This document shows positions 46,396-58,608 of a DNA stretch of 64,000 nt, in pieces. This DNA comes from Podarcis raffonei (lineage: Eukaryota; Chordata; Lepidosauria; Squamata; Lacertidae): contig NC_070614.1 in NCBI RefSeq assembly GCF_027172205.1, positions 47,804,001-47,868,000 of the forward strand, written 5' to 3'. Positions within the stretch are counted from its first letter, which is position 1; each line of letters starts with the position of its first letter. The position numbers and the translations under genes are program-made. The notes below the pieces were generated by a model. That model worked only from the letters and a program-made list of their open reading frames with translations, searched no databases and was not told where the DNA came from.

Positions 46396-49300
46396 CTGAA
46401 AAAAATAGCATAAGGCCAAACTCCAATTGCAATTCATGAGTGTCCTTTGCCTCTTAAATCTAAGTTATCATTCCTCTTGTCAGAATCCGGGTAATTCTCT
46501 CCCTCCTCCGGTGGATGCAAGGAGCAGAGAAAAACAAGATAGAGTTCTCGAGACAACGGAATCAGTCTGCCTCCCCATCAATGGTGTTGCTCCAAATGAG
46601 CTCTACCTGCCTCCCTTCCTAGCAACAGCACTTCCCCTGATGGTGGCTGCCAGGAGCTAACTGTCTCTGAGTCCTTTGCTCAATGAACCCTCAATGAACG
46701 CTGAGTTCTTGGAGAAGAGGGTCAGAAATGCTCTCCAGTGATGACCCGTCAGCTGGCTGCGCTGTCTCACCTGGCTCTTCTCCCAACAGCTCCCAAGTCT
46801 TCTGTTTTTCTGTCTCTGAGCCGTGACTTTCCTAAATCAACCAATGTTATTCAATACAGTGGTACCTCGGGTTAAGAACTTAATTCGTTCTGGAGGTCCA
46901 TTCTTAACCTGAAACTGTTCTTTTAACCTGAGGTACCACTTTCGCTGATGGGGCCTCCTGCTGCTGCCGCCGCGTGGCCACAGTGCAATTTCTGTTCACA
47001 TCCTGAAGCAAAGTTCTTAACCCGAGGTACTATTTCTGGGTTAGTGGAGTCTGTAACCTGAAGCACTTGTAACCTGAAGTGTCTGGAACCCGAGGTACCA
47101 CTGTACTGCCTTCTTCTCCTCTGGAAGCTTCAGGAGAAGGGAGGGCAACCTCCACCATTTTCCTCCTCCTCAGTCTGGTTCCCTTCAGTCCAGTCCAGTC
47201 TCTGCACCTGTTTATCTCAATCTTCCGATATTAAGGTAATTGGTGGTCATTACCCTTTGAGCTGAACATATTATAGCCTTGTTTAAAACATTTTAATTAA
47301 TATTCATTTTTGAAAGTTTTTATAAGAAGTTACTTGAAGGCAGCAGAAAAAATGTTCATGCCGCTCTAAGGAGGACAGTGTGGCTACATGCATAACGTAG
47401 TAATTAAGTTCTTTAAAATCAATATGACTCATTAATCATTACTAGTCTTGTACGATGAAAAATGTCGTTTACCATTCTGGTTTGAAATCTTCCCTTCTGG
47501 ACATGGAACACAATCATAGCAGCAAAATTTCTGCCCTTCCTTCCTTTTCTTCCGATTACCAGGGTGACAGTAGTCATTGCACACAGAAACTGGCACCACC
47601 TGTCAACAGGAAATTATCTTGTTTTTGGGGAGAGGGGTTTTTAAATAAACTTTATGAGGGTTCATAGATAAAAATATAAACCTTAATATCAAATATTTTA
47701 ACAGGTATTCCATTGTTAGAATAATGGATCCTTCCATCTTTGTCCATATAAAAGTCTTGCAGCCATAATCCTATATTGTAGCAAAGTTCCATGGTCATTT
47801 TCTAACTGTATATCCATAAGACCCAGGAAGAGTTTTGGCTAAGATAAAATTGCATAGAGAAAAGACCATGTGTGGCAATTATTTAAAATTTTCATCAAGC
47901 TCCTAAGCATCCGTCATGATAGGATGAGGTATTCATGATTCACACACCCTTTGAGGCCAACACCAGCAAGCTAACGACACGAGTTGATGTAAAATTCATC
48001 CACACAGGTTGCAGAGCCTTTGGAAAAGTTTCTGGAACCAGAATTCATCTGAGAAACACTTATCAGACTGCCTCCACTAATTTATTTATTTATTTATTTA
48101 CGGCTATTAGCCCATAAAGTATGTACAAACATAAAAACACAGAGACATGAAGACCGATATATCCAACAACAGAAGGTGAACACCACGATGCAAGGGTGGG
48201 TCATTGAGCAGAGCCAAATGACAGCTTGGGGCCAGGAGAGCTCCAAGGGACGGTTCACAGAAAAAAGAAAAACTGAAGACGAGATCTGACATGCACTCTC
48301 ATCATAACAGTCCGATTAGTTTTGATGTTTTTGTTGTTTTTTGGTGGTTTTTGTGTGTGAGATAACCGCATTCAGGAATCTCGCCACCTGCAGAGTTACA
48401 GAAGGATCTGTATCCTGCAAAAGCAGTGCGGCGTGTAACTCAACAGGCCTGCCAACCAAGCGCAGTAAAGCAGGACCCAGGAATTTAGTCCTGGCTATGC
48501 TATGTAGGGGACAGTTGAACATTATATGTGGAAGAGTGCCTCCACTAACTGCACCTTCCCGGTTCTGCTTGTAAGGTTTACAATGAAGTTGGAAAATCCA
48601 TCCCCCACCCCAAACCATCAAGACAATCATAGGAGAGAAAAAACCTACTTGTCCTAAACAATAGTGATCAGTTTACCTCAAATTGCATATGGTGAAGAAG
48701 AAGGATGGGGGGCGGCAGCGGCAAATGACAGACAATCTACATTATACGGCAGTGCATCTCTAATGCTGATACACATCGAAAACATATCCCAATTCACTTT
48801 TCCAAGCCAGACTGGCAGAGCGGTGTTAACACTTTAGGAATACAGAAATGGTTAGGGTCTTGTCAGCACTGATCTGTCTCAGGAGAAAATGGAAGAGTGG
48901 ACCTTCGGGGTGAAGTCAAACCAATGGAAAGTTACAGCACTACCTAGATATTAAAACGTGCCCTTCAAAAGTGCTATACCAACTTACCATTTAAAAGAGT
49001 CACCTATTTGCACCTCAGTTTTTTTATCTATATAATGTGAGCACTGCCATGTATAAATGTGGCATAAATGGTAAAGGTAAAGGGACCCCTGACCATTAGG
49101 TCCAGTCGTGACCGACTCTGGGGTTGCGGCGCTCATCTCGCTTTATTGGCCGAGGGAGCCAGCGTACAGCTTCCGGGTCATGTGGCCAGCATGACTAAGC
49201 CGCTTCTGGCGAACCAGAGCAGCGCACGGAAACACCGTTTACCTTCCCGCCAGAGCGGTACCTATTTACCTACTTGCACTTTGACGTGCTTTTGAACTGC

Positions 49301-51648
49301 TAGGTTGGCATGAGCTGGGACCGAGCAACATGAGCTGGGACCGAGCGGGGATTTGAACCGCCAACCTTCTGATCGGCAAGTCCTAGGATCTGTGGTTTAA
49401 CCCACAGCAATAAATGCGGCATAGTAAACATTATTAAAACAAAAGAAAAGTTTGGTTTTGGAAGCTCATAATTGCATCCAGCTGGTACCAAAATTATTTT
49501 CATGCGTTTATGAAAGAAATCAGTGATGGTTATGTTGAGACACCTGAATGACCCCAGACGCCAGACCTGTTTAAAACCTCTGGGCCACATAATCTTGTCC
49601 TCATGAATGATGAATTCTTTTCCATCAAGAGCATAGGGATTCACCGATCCTATTTTCAATTGAATGAAAGACTTATTTGGGAATGTGACCATGTTCATTA
49701 TGTCAAATCCACCTCGCATTTCTCTCTTATCAGTAAATGTTACTGTTTCTCCAGCTGAGTTGTTAAATGAAATGTCATGGAAAAGATGGTGCAGCTAGTG
49801 GAAAGAGACAAAATACATGAAAGGAATATAATGCAATGGAGCTTTTAATAAAATGCCATGATTTTCTACCAACATTCTTTAGGAATATTATTTACCTATA
49901 CTTATGTAGCATCTTCTAACAAAGACCCAGCATTAATCAGCTGCTTGATATTAAATATTCTTCAGTGAATGAGACCCGTAGTGGCATTTCAGCAGCAGCT
50001 TGTTTCTTCCAATTGTGATCAACCTTTTACTTTTACAAATCTATTCATTGAAATTGTCTGATATTTTGCTACTCTTCAATTGTAATGCATTACCTGCCAA
50101 GGCTGCAGATCTTGAATTTTTAATATTCCACTGTTTCCTATGGCTCTTTTCTTGAAACCAGTCAAGTATATCCCTTGCAAAATATGAGCCACAACGTAAA
50201 CAGCCTTGTAGATACTGTAGCTGTGGCCAGTCATGCTCATTTCAAATAGAGACCCTGGAAGACTCTGCAAGCTCTCCTCCCCAGTACACAGGTCAATGAG
50301 CTCTATTGGTACACTGGGATTTGGAAATGTACAATCAAATGCTTGCTCCCAGAAGTCCTTGAAAAACCCATCTACCTGTGTCCAGTAAAGTTTTATTCCC
50401 TGAAGAAATTCTTGGAACTTCAGGAGATTTTGTGAATGAATTGTGAAGGAAATAGCACCTTGGAAGATCTGAAGGCCCCAACTCCTTTGAAATCCTGTTA
50501 ATATGAAATCAATCTGAGATGTTACAATCCACACCTTTTTAAATGATGATGCTTCCCTATTTTCAGGATCGCTTAGAAATAGAATACTTCTGAGCCATAT
50601 AATTATCAGAGATTCTCCATACATCATAAATACATGGGCTTTGTCATCTGTTAAATGAACATAAATATTCAAGACTATATCCTGAAATCCATCCAAGTTA
50701 TCAAAACGGGGTATTTGTGGGATTCTTTGCGTGAAGGTTAAACAGATTCCATTATGAGAAAGTGATGGCTCCAGGGTCTCCAAGAAATGTTCTCCACTAT
50801 TATCATTGAAAGTGAAGAGCCCAACCCAGGTCCATCCGAAATGCTTAAGCAAACTGATAATCCCCATATGCTGATGGGCTTCATTGGGCACCATGCGGTA
50901 AAATGGTACTTGACTTCCATAATTTTTGTCTGGGGGAAATGACCCATATGTGAGCTAAAAGAAAATGTACGTACGTTAAATAGATTGTTTAGCAGCAGAT
51001 GCCAGTTTACTCAAAAAAATACATGTTTAAGCAATTTATGGGTTAAATCCAAGAAGTTAGGTAGTTAGGTAGTTAGGTAGTTAGGTAGTTAGTTAGTGTA
51101 TTGCGAAATGTGAAATAAAAGCACAAAATACCAAATATAAACAAGAACAGGAACAATACAAAAGAAAACAATGACCACTACTCAATCCCAAAAGGTTTTT
51201 ATAACTGAAAGGAAAGGGGGGAATTGAAAAAGTAAATGAATGGAGGAAGACAGATAACTAGAATAGACAAGGAAGGGACAAAGGGCCAGGAAGGAAAAAG
51301 GGGCCAGGAAGCTTGGGATGAAGTTGAAGAAGAAGCAACGACTTCGAAAGAATTGAGGTAGTAAGTGCATGTGACAGAAGGATGTTAGAAGGCAGTGATT
51401 TCCCTTTTGTTTCAGTGAGTGTGGCAGGGGAGGAGGTTGGGAGCTGTAATTTCCAGCCCCAGGTTTGTTCATGGAGCAAGCATGTGTCCTCCTTATGGCT
51501 GACATGGAGATGGGAATGGATTGGCTAGAAATGGAATGCTAGGGGAAATGGCGCTTGTAGGGGGATGCACAGAGATGTACTAGACCCACTTTAAAGCAGA
51601 TGGGATGGAGTTGCAGAAAGCTCAGGTCAACTTAAAGCACTGCAATAT

Positions 51649-51690
<42 letters not shown>

Positions 51691-53531
51691 ATACTAATAA
51701 TAATAATAACCGTAGCGTCAATTTTTAAAAAAATCAGATTTAAATGTCAGTCAAAAACCCTTCCTTTTTCTGAAGTTCAAAATGACTCCCAGAATGGTAA
51801 GGCAAGAGTGTATTTTGTGATACCTTTTCAGAGATCCTACCTGTGGAATCTTGTAGAGGCTGATTGTGTCAGCCATATGGAAGGAGGTGTCAGCGCTAAG
51901 TCCCCCAATGATGGCTATGAGATTTTTCTGGGTGTCACATTTGTAGTTGGGAACAAATCTATGTGATTTGAAGAGCAGGTCAAGAGTGGTACGATAGGTC
52001 ATTCTGGCATCATAGTAGCTATCATAGATGTGGAAGCCGAGAGTGATATTAGGACAAAACTTGGGGTTCTCATTTATCTCTTTCACAGCAAATGCCAAGG
52101 CAAGAATGTGCTGGTAGAATTTTGTTACTACACTGCAAGCAAAGATAATTAATGTACAACTTTGGAATATGAGATCAATTTGCCACAATACCATTTTTAC
52201 CACAAACTGATTAGGATTGACATAAAATTATTTTAAATGTCATTGATTTTTCTAAGCTGTTAAACTCAGTGCAGTTCATATAAAGATTATCCTCTCTCAT
52301 GGCATGCCTAACACTTTGAAACACATGCTTTTTCTTTATTTTTCTAAAGGTGAGAAATTTTTTATTTAGGCAAAATGAAGGACATTCCTGTATAAAGAAA
52401 ATCAGCAAGACCACTAATCGCAGGGGCTTACCAGCCAGACTCACCATCTCCCAACATTTATATTAAAACTCAGGGAAGTGCAAAATGAGTTATCTCCTTC
52501 CACAGAGGAGGCAATTTGAAAGCATTGTATAAATGTTTACTAGAAAGAAAAACATGCACATTTTAAGCTTTTTAATATGGCTTTTAACTTGGTTTACGGC
52601 TTGGTTTTATGTATTTCTGATGTAAGCTACTTTGATTTTTTTTATAAAAGAATGATATATAGATATATATTTAAAATAGTTTTGTAAGTAAAATATATAC
52701 ACCCATATCGTCCACTGCACAACAATGAAATAAGCTTAACCTCATACCTTGAAAAATTACTAAAGTTCCCTGCAAATGCAGAAAAACTCAGGATTCTTTA
52801 ATGTGGGAACAAAACATTTGAGAAATTGAAAGACAACTTTAGACATGGCTCTAGTCTTATCATTTGAATTTCTTCCCCAGATTAACCCCCCCCCATTTTC
52901 AACTTTATCCTCATAAATGTCTGAATGGTAGAACAATTTCAATTGTTTGGTGCAATAATTTTTTGCAACAAAAATTCAAAATCCTTTTCCTCATTTTGCT
53001 TTACAGAATGGAAAGCATTCTCAATATGGTAAACCAAACTACTATTGTCTACATTGCCCAAGATAAATAATGTGACAGAGAATGAGGAGTGGCCAGAGAT
53101 TGTCCAAAAGATTTTCTGTCAATAATTAAAAATGACTCCTTGAGGAATGGTAGATGTATTGATTCAAGCATTGTTTTATTGCCTCTCTTCAGCTACAAGT
53201 CTCCCACAGCACCTGAAAAAATAACTAAGACAATCTCTATCTTCAGATTTGCAATCTAAAACACATGACACAAAAGCAAAGGAGATTTAGAATGATGCAA
53301 AAAGGGGGAAGGCTCTTACTATGGAACATCAAACATATTCTGTGAAGGGTGCTCCTTGAAGGAAACTTCATAGAAGACATAAAAGATCTGAGAAGCAATC
53401 CCACCAATGATGAGGTCACCCGGTTGGTACCACTGATGTGGAGCAGGGAATGGATAATTCATGGGACACCTAAGTGTATCTACTTTGCACACAGCAGGAG
53501 GGAGAAGAGACAACATCAGCAGCCACAGCAT
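45494..53531 (-). CDS. V2R-4: vomeronasal type-2 receptor, intact, six exons
   Basis: CDS is complement(join(45494..46395, 47473..47599, 49567..49794, 50094..50954, 51841..52132, 53320..53531)), 2622 nt, 873 residues. Signal peptide [15 protein letters not shown], Venus-flytrap domain to residue ~531, nine hinge cysteines, seven helices; all splice sites GT-AG. It is a mosaic: exon 3, intron 3 and the exon 4 acceptor resemble V2R-1, while exon 4 from about 49750 down to exon 6 resembles V2R-2, -3 and -5. Exon 6 differs from V2R-5 at only about 10 of 300 residues. The first codon of the 7TM exon's usual MDNC is TTG (LDNC), harmless as it is internal. Confidence 0.94.
46857..47103. mobile_element. 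Tigger-like MITE in intron 5 of V2R-4
   Basis: TA-flanked, CAGTGGTACC ends, same insertion as in V2R-2, -3 and -5. Nested in block 46475-47210. Confidence 0.75.
47473..47599 (-). CDS. V2R-4 exon 5, cysteine-rich hinge
   Basis: 127 bp with [20 protein letters not shown] and [20 protein letters not shown]. Donor AATG/GTAAACG, acceptor TTGACAG. Confidence 0.93.
48081..48536 (-). mobile_element. LINE 3' fragment, intron 4 of V2R-4
   Basis: 456 bp with a 12-bp target-site duplication (TGCCTCCACTAA at 48069-48080 and 48537-48548) and a TTTA run that is the A-rich tail of a minus-strand element. Translation gives a LINE-like tail: [18 protein letters not shown] and [12 protein letters not shown]. 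Family not determined. Confidence 0.75.
49067..49409 (-). mobile_element. Sauria SINE, intron 4 of V2R-4
   Basis: Reverse orientation: the GGTAAAGGTAAAGGGACC tail comes first on the plus strand and the tRNA-like head (TTAAACCACAGATCC) last. A 14-bp duplication (ATAAATGYGGCATA) lies at 49053-49066 and 49410-49423. Confidence 0.9.
49567..49794 (-). CDS. V2R-4 exon 4
   Basis: 228 bp, phase 0, open, ending [14 protein letters not shown]. The acceptor context CCACTAG is closer to V2R-1 (CCATTAG) than to CCTTAG of V2R-2, -3 and -5. Confidence 0.93.
50094..50954 (-). CDS. V2R-4 exon 3, Venus-flytrap core
   Basis: 861 bp, open. [40 protein letters not shown]; ends QDLQPWQ. V2R-1/V2R-5 type, but without their extra Ser. 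Confidence 0.95.
51650..51709. repeat. (TAG)n/(AAT)n microsatellite
   Basis: About 13 TAG units running into AAT units in intron 2 of V2R-4. Confidence 0.9.
51841..52132 (-). CDS. V2R-4 exon 2
   Basis: 292 bp, [20 protein letters not shown] to YKIPQ, open. Acceptor GCTTGCAG. Intronic bases just upstream match V2R-2 (LIFQ.CTLIIFA frame). Confidence 0.95.
52430..53095. other. intron 1 block shared with V2R-2
   Basis: About 665 bp of AT-rich non-coding DNA, corresponding over its first ~460 bp to 22610-23050. V2R-1 and V2R-3 run straight through the site. No recognisable element. Confidence 0.5.
53320..53531 (-). CDS. V2R-4 exon 1, signal peptide exon
   Basis: [20 protein letters not shown] start. 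Carries [20 protein letters not shown] and ends FDVP plus TA at donor GTAAGAG. Upstream frame as in V2R-3. Confidence 0.92.
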
Positions 53532-53740
53532 CCTTGCGGTCAGACTTTTCTCTAAACACACACCTCCTGTTTCCATTCAGAGCAGCTGCATGACTTGAAC
53601 AGGCTACATTGGGTAATTCCTAGCTCTTTCAATACAGCTTTAGAAGAATGGTTTACAACCAGCATTTGAGAATCAAAGGGTTACAACTGTATACCTTATT
53701 AGCCAATATTGCCAACACTGTGATGCTAAATCTGATCAAT

Positions 53741-53742
<2 letters not shown>

Positions 53743-53772
<30 letters not shown>
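53743..53772. repeat. (TG)n microsatellite upstream of V2R-4
   Basis: About 15 TG units, at the site homologous to 10270 and 23602. Confidence 0.9.
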
Positions 53773-53773
<1 letters not shown>

Positions 53774-54308
53774 CATGTGAGCATTGAAACCGACAGAACC
53801 TTGACTACTTCTTATCCCTGTTTCCTGCTCCCAATAGTATGCGGTTTCTTTATAACCACTTTTAGGTTTGCTTATTGACTGATTTCTTGAGTTCTAGGAA
53901 GCCTCAAAAGGTTCGGAGAAGTGAGCAAAATATAGTGATTTGGATAATTGCTGAGTGAGATGGTTACTTTTTCATTGCTTTGGCTGTAAGTAGAAGTTTT
54001 GCTAACAAACATGCTGAATTACCCCCACTTGCAATCATTTGCTCCTTAGGGGCATAAAAAGTGACAAATACAATTTTCCATGGTGAGCAAACACCAAAAG
54101 AAAAGTAAGACTGAAACTTTGAGCTTTGATGACTCAGAGAAGTAGTAGATGATCCTGAAATGAAAGGCGGCTGCAGTTTTATCAAAGAAATGTAAAGCTC
54201 CAAGAATGGAGAACCTGTGGGGTTCCAGGTGCTGCTGGAATACAGCTTCCATCATTTCCGACCACAGACCATGTAGGCAGGGGCTGATTCCTAAAGTGTT
54301 ATTACTCA

Positions 54309-55150
54309 GACCAGATGTGTGGGAGATTGGCTGCTCTTGATGAGGATGCACTTCTTCTGAAGGAGCATGTTCGTAGCTTGGGAATATTCCTGGATCCCTT
54401 GCTGTCACTTGAGGCCCAGGTGGCCTCAATGGCAAAGAGTGCCTTCCATGAGCTTCGGCTGGTAGCCCAGCTACGGCCCTATCTGGACAGGGATCACCCA
54501 ACTACTGCCGTCTATGCTCTGGTAATCTCAAAATTAGATTACTGCAATGTGTTATAATGTGTTATATGCAGGGTTGCCTCTGAAGATGGTTTGGAAACTT
54601 CAACTGGTGCAGAACTCAGCGGCCGGGTTGCTCACTGGAACTAAATGGTTTGAGCATATTACACCGATCCTGGTCCAACTGCACTGTCTACTGATATGTT
54701 CTGGTCCCAATTCAATTGACCTATGAAGCCTTAAACAACTCAGTACCACAATACCTTAAGGACCGCCTCTCCCCATATGAACCTGCCCGGGCCCTGAGAT
54801 CATCCTCTGAGGCCCTTCTTCATGTGCCTCCTCCTCGAGATGTCAGGAGGGTGGCAACACAAGAAGGAGCCTTTTCTGTGGTGGTTCCCCATCTGTGGAA
54901 TGCTCTCCCCAGGGAAATTCACCTTGCACCTTTACTCTACATCAGGCATCAGGCAAAAAGATTCCTCTTCAACCAGGCCTTTGCCTGACCTGACATTCTA
55001 TACCCTTTTTAAAATGCTGGCTCTTTTCACGGGGGGTGGGGAAGTAAAACTGCTTTATGTTTTGATTTTATGTAAGTGATTCTTAATGTGAACCACCCTG
55101 ATACCTTTAGGTATAGGGCGGTATAGAAATAAAATAAATAATAATAATAA
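54309..55150 (+). mobile_element. L2/CR1-clade LINE 3' fragment
   Basis: The longest of the three copies of this shared insertion. Fragments ALDEDALLLKEHVRSLGIFL and SPYEPARALRSSSEALLHVP lie in separate frames. 3' end GTGAACCACCCTGATACCTT then AATAAT. Confidence 0.9.
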
Positions 55151-55645
55151 TATATCTGAATGGGAAATTGACCCAATATACTAGCAGCATCATCATGGGC
55201 TGACAAAAAGTTTACTCGTTTTCTGTGGAGCGTGTTCCCAATCCAAATGTCCACCCATCTCTCACAGAGCTATTTATAACAATAAAAAAGGTTTCAAGGA
55301 TTTTGCATTGATGTGTAATGTGCAGTTTGTTCCTCACTTGAAACCCTCAAGATGCCACAAAGCGGTTTCTCTATGTGCGGCATTTCTAAATTGATAGAAT
55401 CAGTTTACAATTGCCCAGAAGTGTTTTCAAGATGTTGTTCTTGCTTATTTGCTGCTCTTGGAGGAAGAGTGGGGTATAAATATATATGAATGAATAGTAA
55501 ATCTCTTTAATCTGTAAACTAAATCTGCATCCATCATTTAAAATGTATATCCTTCCTAATTCCCCACAGTGGTAATTAAAATGTATTTGTCAGTTCAGCT
55601 GTGGGAAGGTGGTCGTAGGGGACCTATAGAGGAAACCACAAGTTT

Positions 55646-57459
55646 ACCACCGGGGCCTTGTAAAGACCCCAAGATCTCCTGCAACGATTTTGCAAAGTTT
55701 TTTTCAGATAAAATCACTCATATTTGGAAGGAGCTAGACACCACCGTGGAAGCAGGGCCAGGGCGGGAGAGTGCTGGAGCCCTGTCTGGTCAAGTTGCAT
55801 AGAATCAATTTCAATCCGTTACCCCCGAGGATGTGGACAGGCTGCTTGGACGCGTGAAACCAACCACCTGTCTCCTTGATACTTGCCCATCCTGGCTAAT
55901 AAAAGCAAGCCGGGAAGGGCTGGGCGATGGGCTCTGCGGGGTGGTGAATGCTTCCCTCTGTGAGGGAACATTCCCAGATCAGCTGAAAGAGGCAGTCATT
56001 AAACCGCTTCTTAAAAAACCATCTTTAGACCCGGCCAGTATGGCCAACTATCGCCCAGTCTCAAATCTTCCATTCTTGGGCAAGGTGATTGAGCGCGTGG
56101 TTGCTGAACAACTCCAGGCACGCCTGGAGGATGCGGACCATTTGGATCCCTTCCAATCAGGGTTCAGGCCTCATCATGGGACTGAAACTGCCTTGGTCAC
56201 ACTGGTTGATGATCTCCGGCGAGCTAGGGACAAAGGTGAGAGTTGTTTCCTAGTTCTGCTGGATCTCTCAGCGGCCTTTGATACAATTGACCATAACATC
56301 CTTCTGGAACGTCTAGAGGGGTTGGGAGCTGGGGGCACTGTCATACAGTGGTTTCGCTCCTTCCTCCTGGGCCGTGTTCAAAAAGTGGTGGTGGGGGATG
56401 AGTGTTCAGACCCTTGGGCCCTCACTTGTGGGGTGCCTCAGGGTTCCGTCCTCTCCCCCATGCTTTTTAACATCTATATGAAGCCGCTGGGAGAAATCAT
56501 CAGGGGTTTGGACTGGGTGTCCATCAATATGCAGATGATACCCAGCTCTACCTCTCTTTCAAATCAGAACCAGTGAAAGCGGTGAAGGTCCTGTGTGAGT
56601 GCCTGGAGGCGGTTGGAGGATGGATGGCGGTTAATGGATTGAAGTTGAATCCTGACAAGACAGAAGTACTGTTTTTGGGGGACAGGGGGTGGGCTGGTGT
56701 GGAGGACTCCCTGGTCCTGAATAGGGTAACTGTGCCCCTGAAGGACCAGGTGCGTAGCCTGGGAGTCATTTTGGACTCACAGCTGTCCATGGAGGCACAG
56801 GTCAATTCTGTATCCAGGGCAGCTGTCTACCAACTCCACCTGGTACGCAGGCTGAGACCCTACCTGCCCGCAGACTGTCTCGCCAGAGTGGTGCATGCTC
56901 TAGTTATCTCCCGCTTGGACTACTGCAATGCGCTCTACGTGGGACTACCTTTGAAGGTGCCTCGGAAACTACAGCTAATCCAGAATGCGGCAGCTAGACT
57001 GGTGACTGGGGGCGACCGCCGAGACCACATAACACCGGTCTTGAAAGACCTACATTGGCTCCCAGTACGTTTCCGAGCACAATTCAAAGTGCTGGTGTTG
57101 ACCTTTAAAGCCCTAAACAGCCTTGGCCCAGTATACCTGAAGGAGCGTCTCCACCCCCATCATTCTGCCCGGACGATGAGGTCCAGCGCCGAGGGCCTTC
57201 TGGCGGTTCCCTCATTGCGAGAAGCAAAGCTACAGGGAACCAGGCAGAGGGCCTTTTCGGTAGTGGCGCCCGCCCTGTGGAACGCCCTCCCATCAGATGT
57301 CAAAACGATAAACAACTACCTGACATTCAGAAGACATCTTAAGGCAGCCCTATTCAGGGAAGTTTTTAATGTATGATATTTTAGTGTTTTTTGGTTTCTA
57401 TGGAAGCCGCCCAGAGTGGCTGGTGAAACCCAGCCAGATGGGCGGGGTACAAATAATAA

Positions 57460-57511
<52 letters not shown>
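55646..57511 (+). mobile_element. L2-clade LINE, 5'-truncated
   Basis: 1.87 kb of the same subfamily as 41041-44833: begins at PPGPCKDPKISCNDFAKFF (endonuclease missing) and covers the RT (LLDLSAAFDTIDHNILLERL, CGVPQGSVLSPMLFNIYMKP) and tail (SRLDYCNALYVGLPLKVPRK). A stop near 55800 and a frame change near 56510 at the YADD site break it; the last 267 codons (56573-57376) are open. Ends GGGCGGGGTACAAATAATAA plus a TTA microsatellite of about 50 bp. Interrupts the flank shared by the other genes at CAAGTTTGACCAC. Confidence 0.93.
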
Positions 57512-57513
<2 letters not shown>

Positions 57514-57961
57514 TGACCACTTTTCCTGTCAACCGACAAACCAATATGACTTGCTATGGATAATTTGTTTTGAGGAGGAAACACCCGGTCTCCATTTGTT
57601 TGATTTGGACCCCTTCAAAAGCAGGAAATGGAGAAGCTGCCTTCCATTCTTGGGCATCATAGAATTCTAGAGTTGGGAGAGACCTCAAGTCATCTAGTAC
57701 AACCTCCTTTAATGCAAACTGAGATTGTGGCAGACAGGAAAATAGGATAACCTTTATCAATGTTATCAATAACATTTTTTTTAAAAAAAGTTACACACAT
57801 TGCCAGCACACCTGGAAATGAATCTCATGAGACATAACCTGTCATTTTATTAGCAATAAGGTGGAGGTTGTGACATAGAGCACTGAACAATAAATTAAAC
57901 AATAATGTTAAAATAAATGCAAGTGTTTTCAACTAAATATCATTAATTTGTTATATAAAGC

Positions 57962-58086
57962 AGGTGGTGGGGAACATTTGGCCCTCCAAATTTTGCTGAC
58001 CTATAACTCCCATCACCCCAGCCACTAGCCATACCTGCTTGAGATAAAAGGAGTTGTAGTTTATCAGCATCTGAAGGGCTCCACCT
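57962..58086. repeat. palindromic MITE-like repeat, 3' of V2R-5
   Basis: Same element and site as 13182, 25423 and 40827. Confidence 0.6.
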
Positions 58087-58608
58087 TTCAATCACTTGCT
58101 GTCACAATGCCAGGCGATGAGTCTATCTGAACGCACATTTCCACACATGCATCCTCTCGGAGCAGATAGTGTCTTCCACAGCAAAACTGAGTCTTTGCAT
58201 CCATCTTTCTAGCAGTTGCTGCTCCTTATGGCAAATGCACAATCAGGAACTCACTTTAAGCTCCGAATTGTTCCTCTCAAATAATTGGTACCTGTGATAC
58301 ACTTACTGTCAATTGTATAGTCAGATGAGGGGTAGATGAGTGTGGATTGTCAGGAATGGTCTGGCAATTGGAATCATTCCTAGATGAAATTTGGCCCACC
58401 AGCCAGAAGTCCCCTGCCCCTGTGCTAGGTTGACATATCATGTAATCCACTTTAATTTCACAAATCTGAACTTTTTAGTACACGCTGGTACTTTTCCAAC
58501 AAAAGAGTGAGACCAGAGGTAGTTATAGTAACAACTTTATACTAAACTCCTTATTATATAAGAGTAAAATAGAATAAAGAACTAAGATGCAATCTTTGGG
58601 AGAAATCT

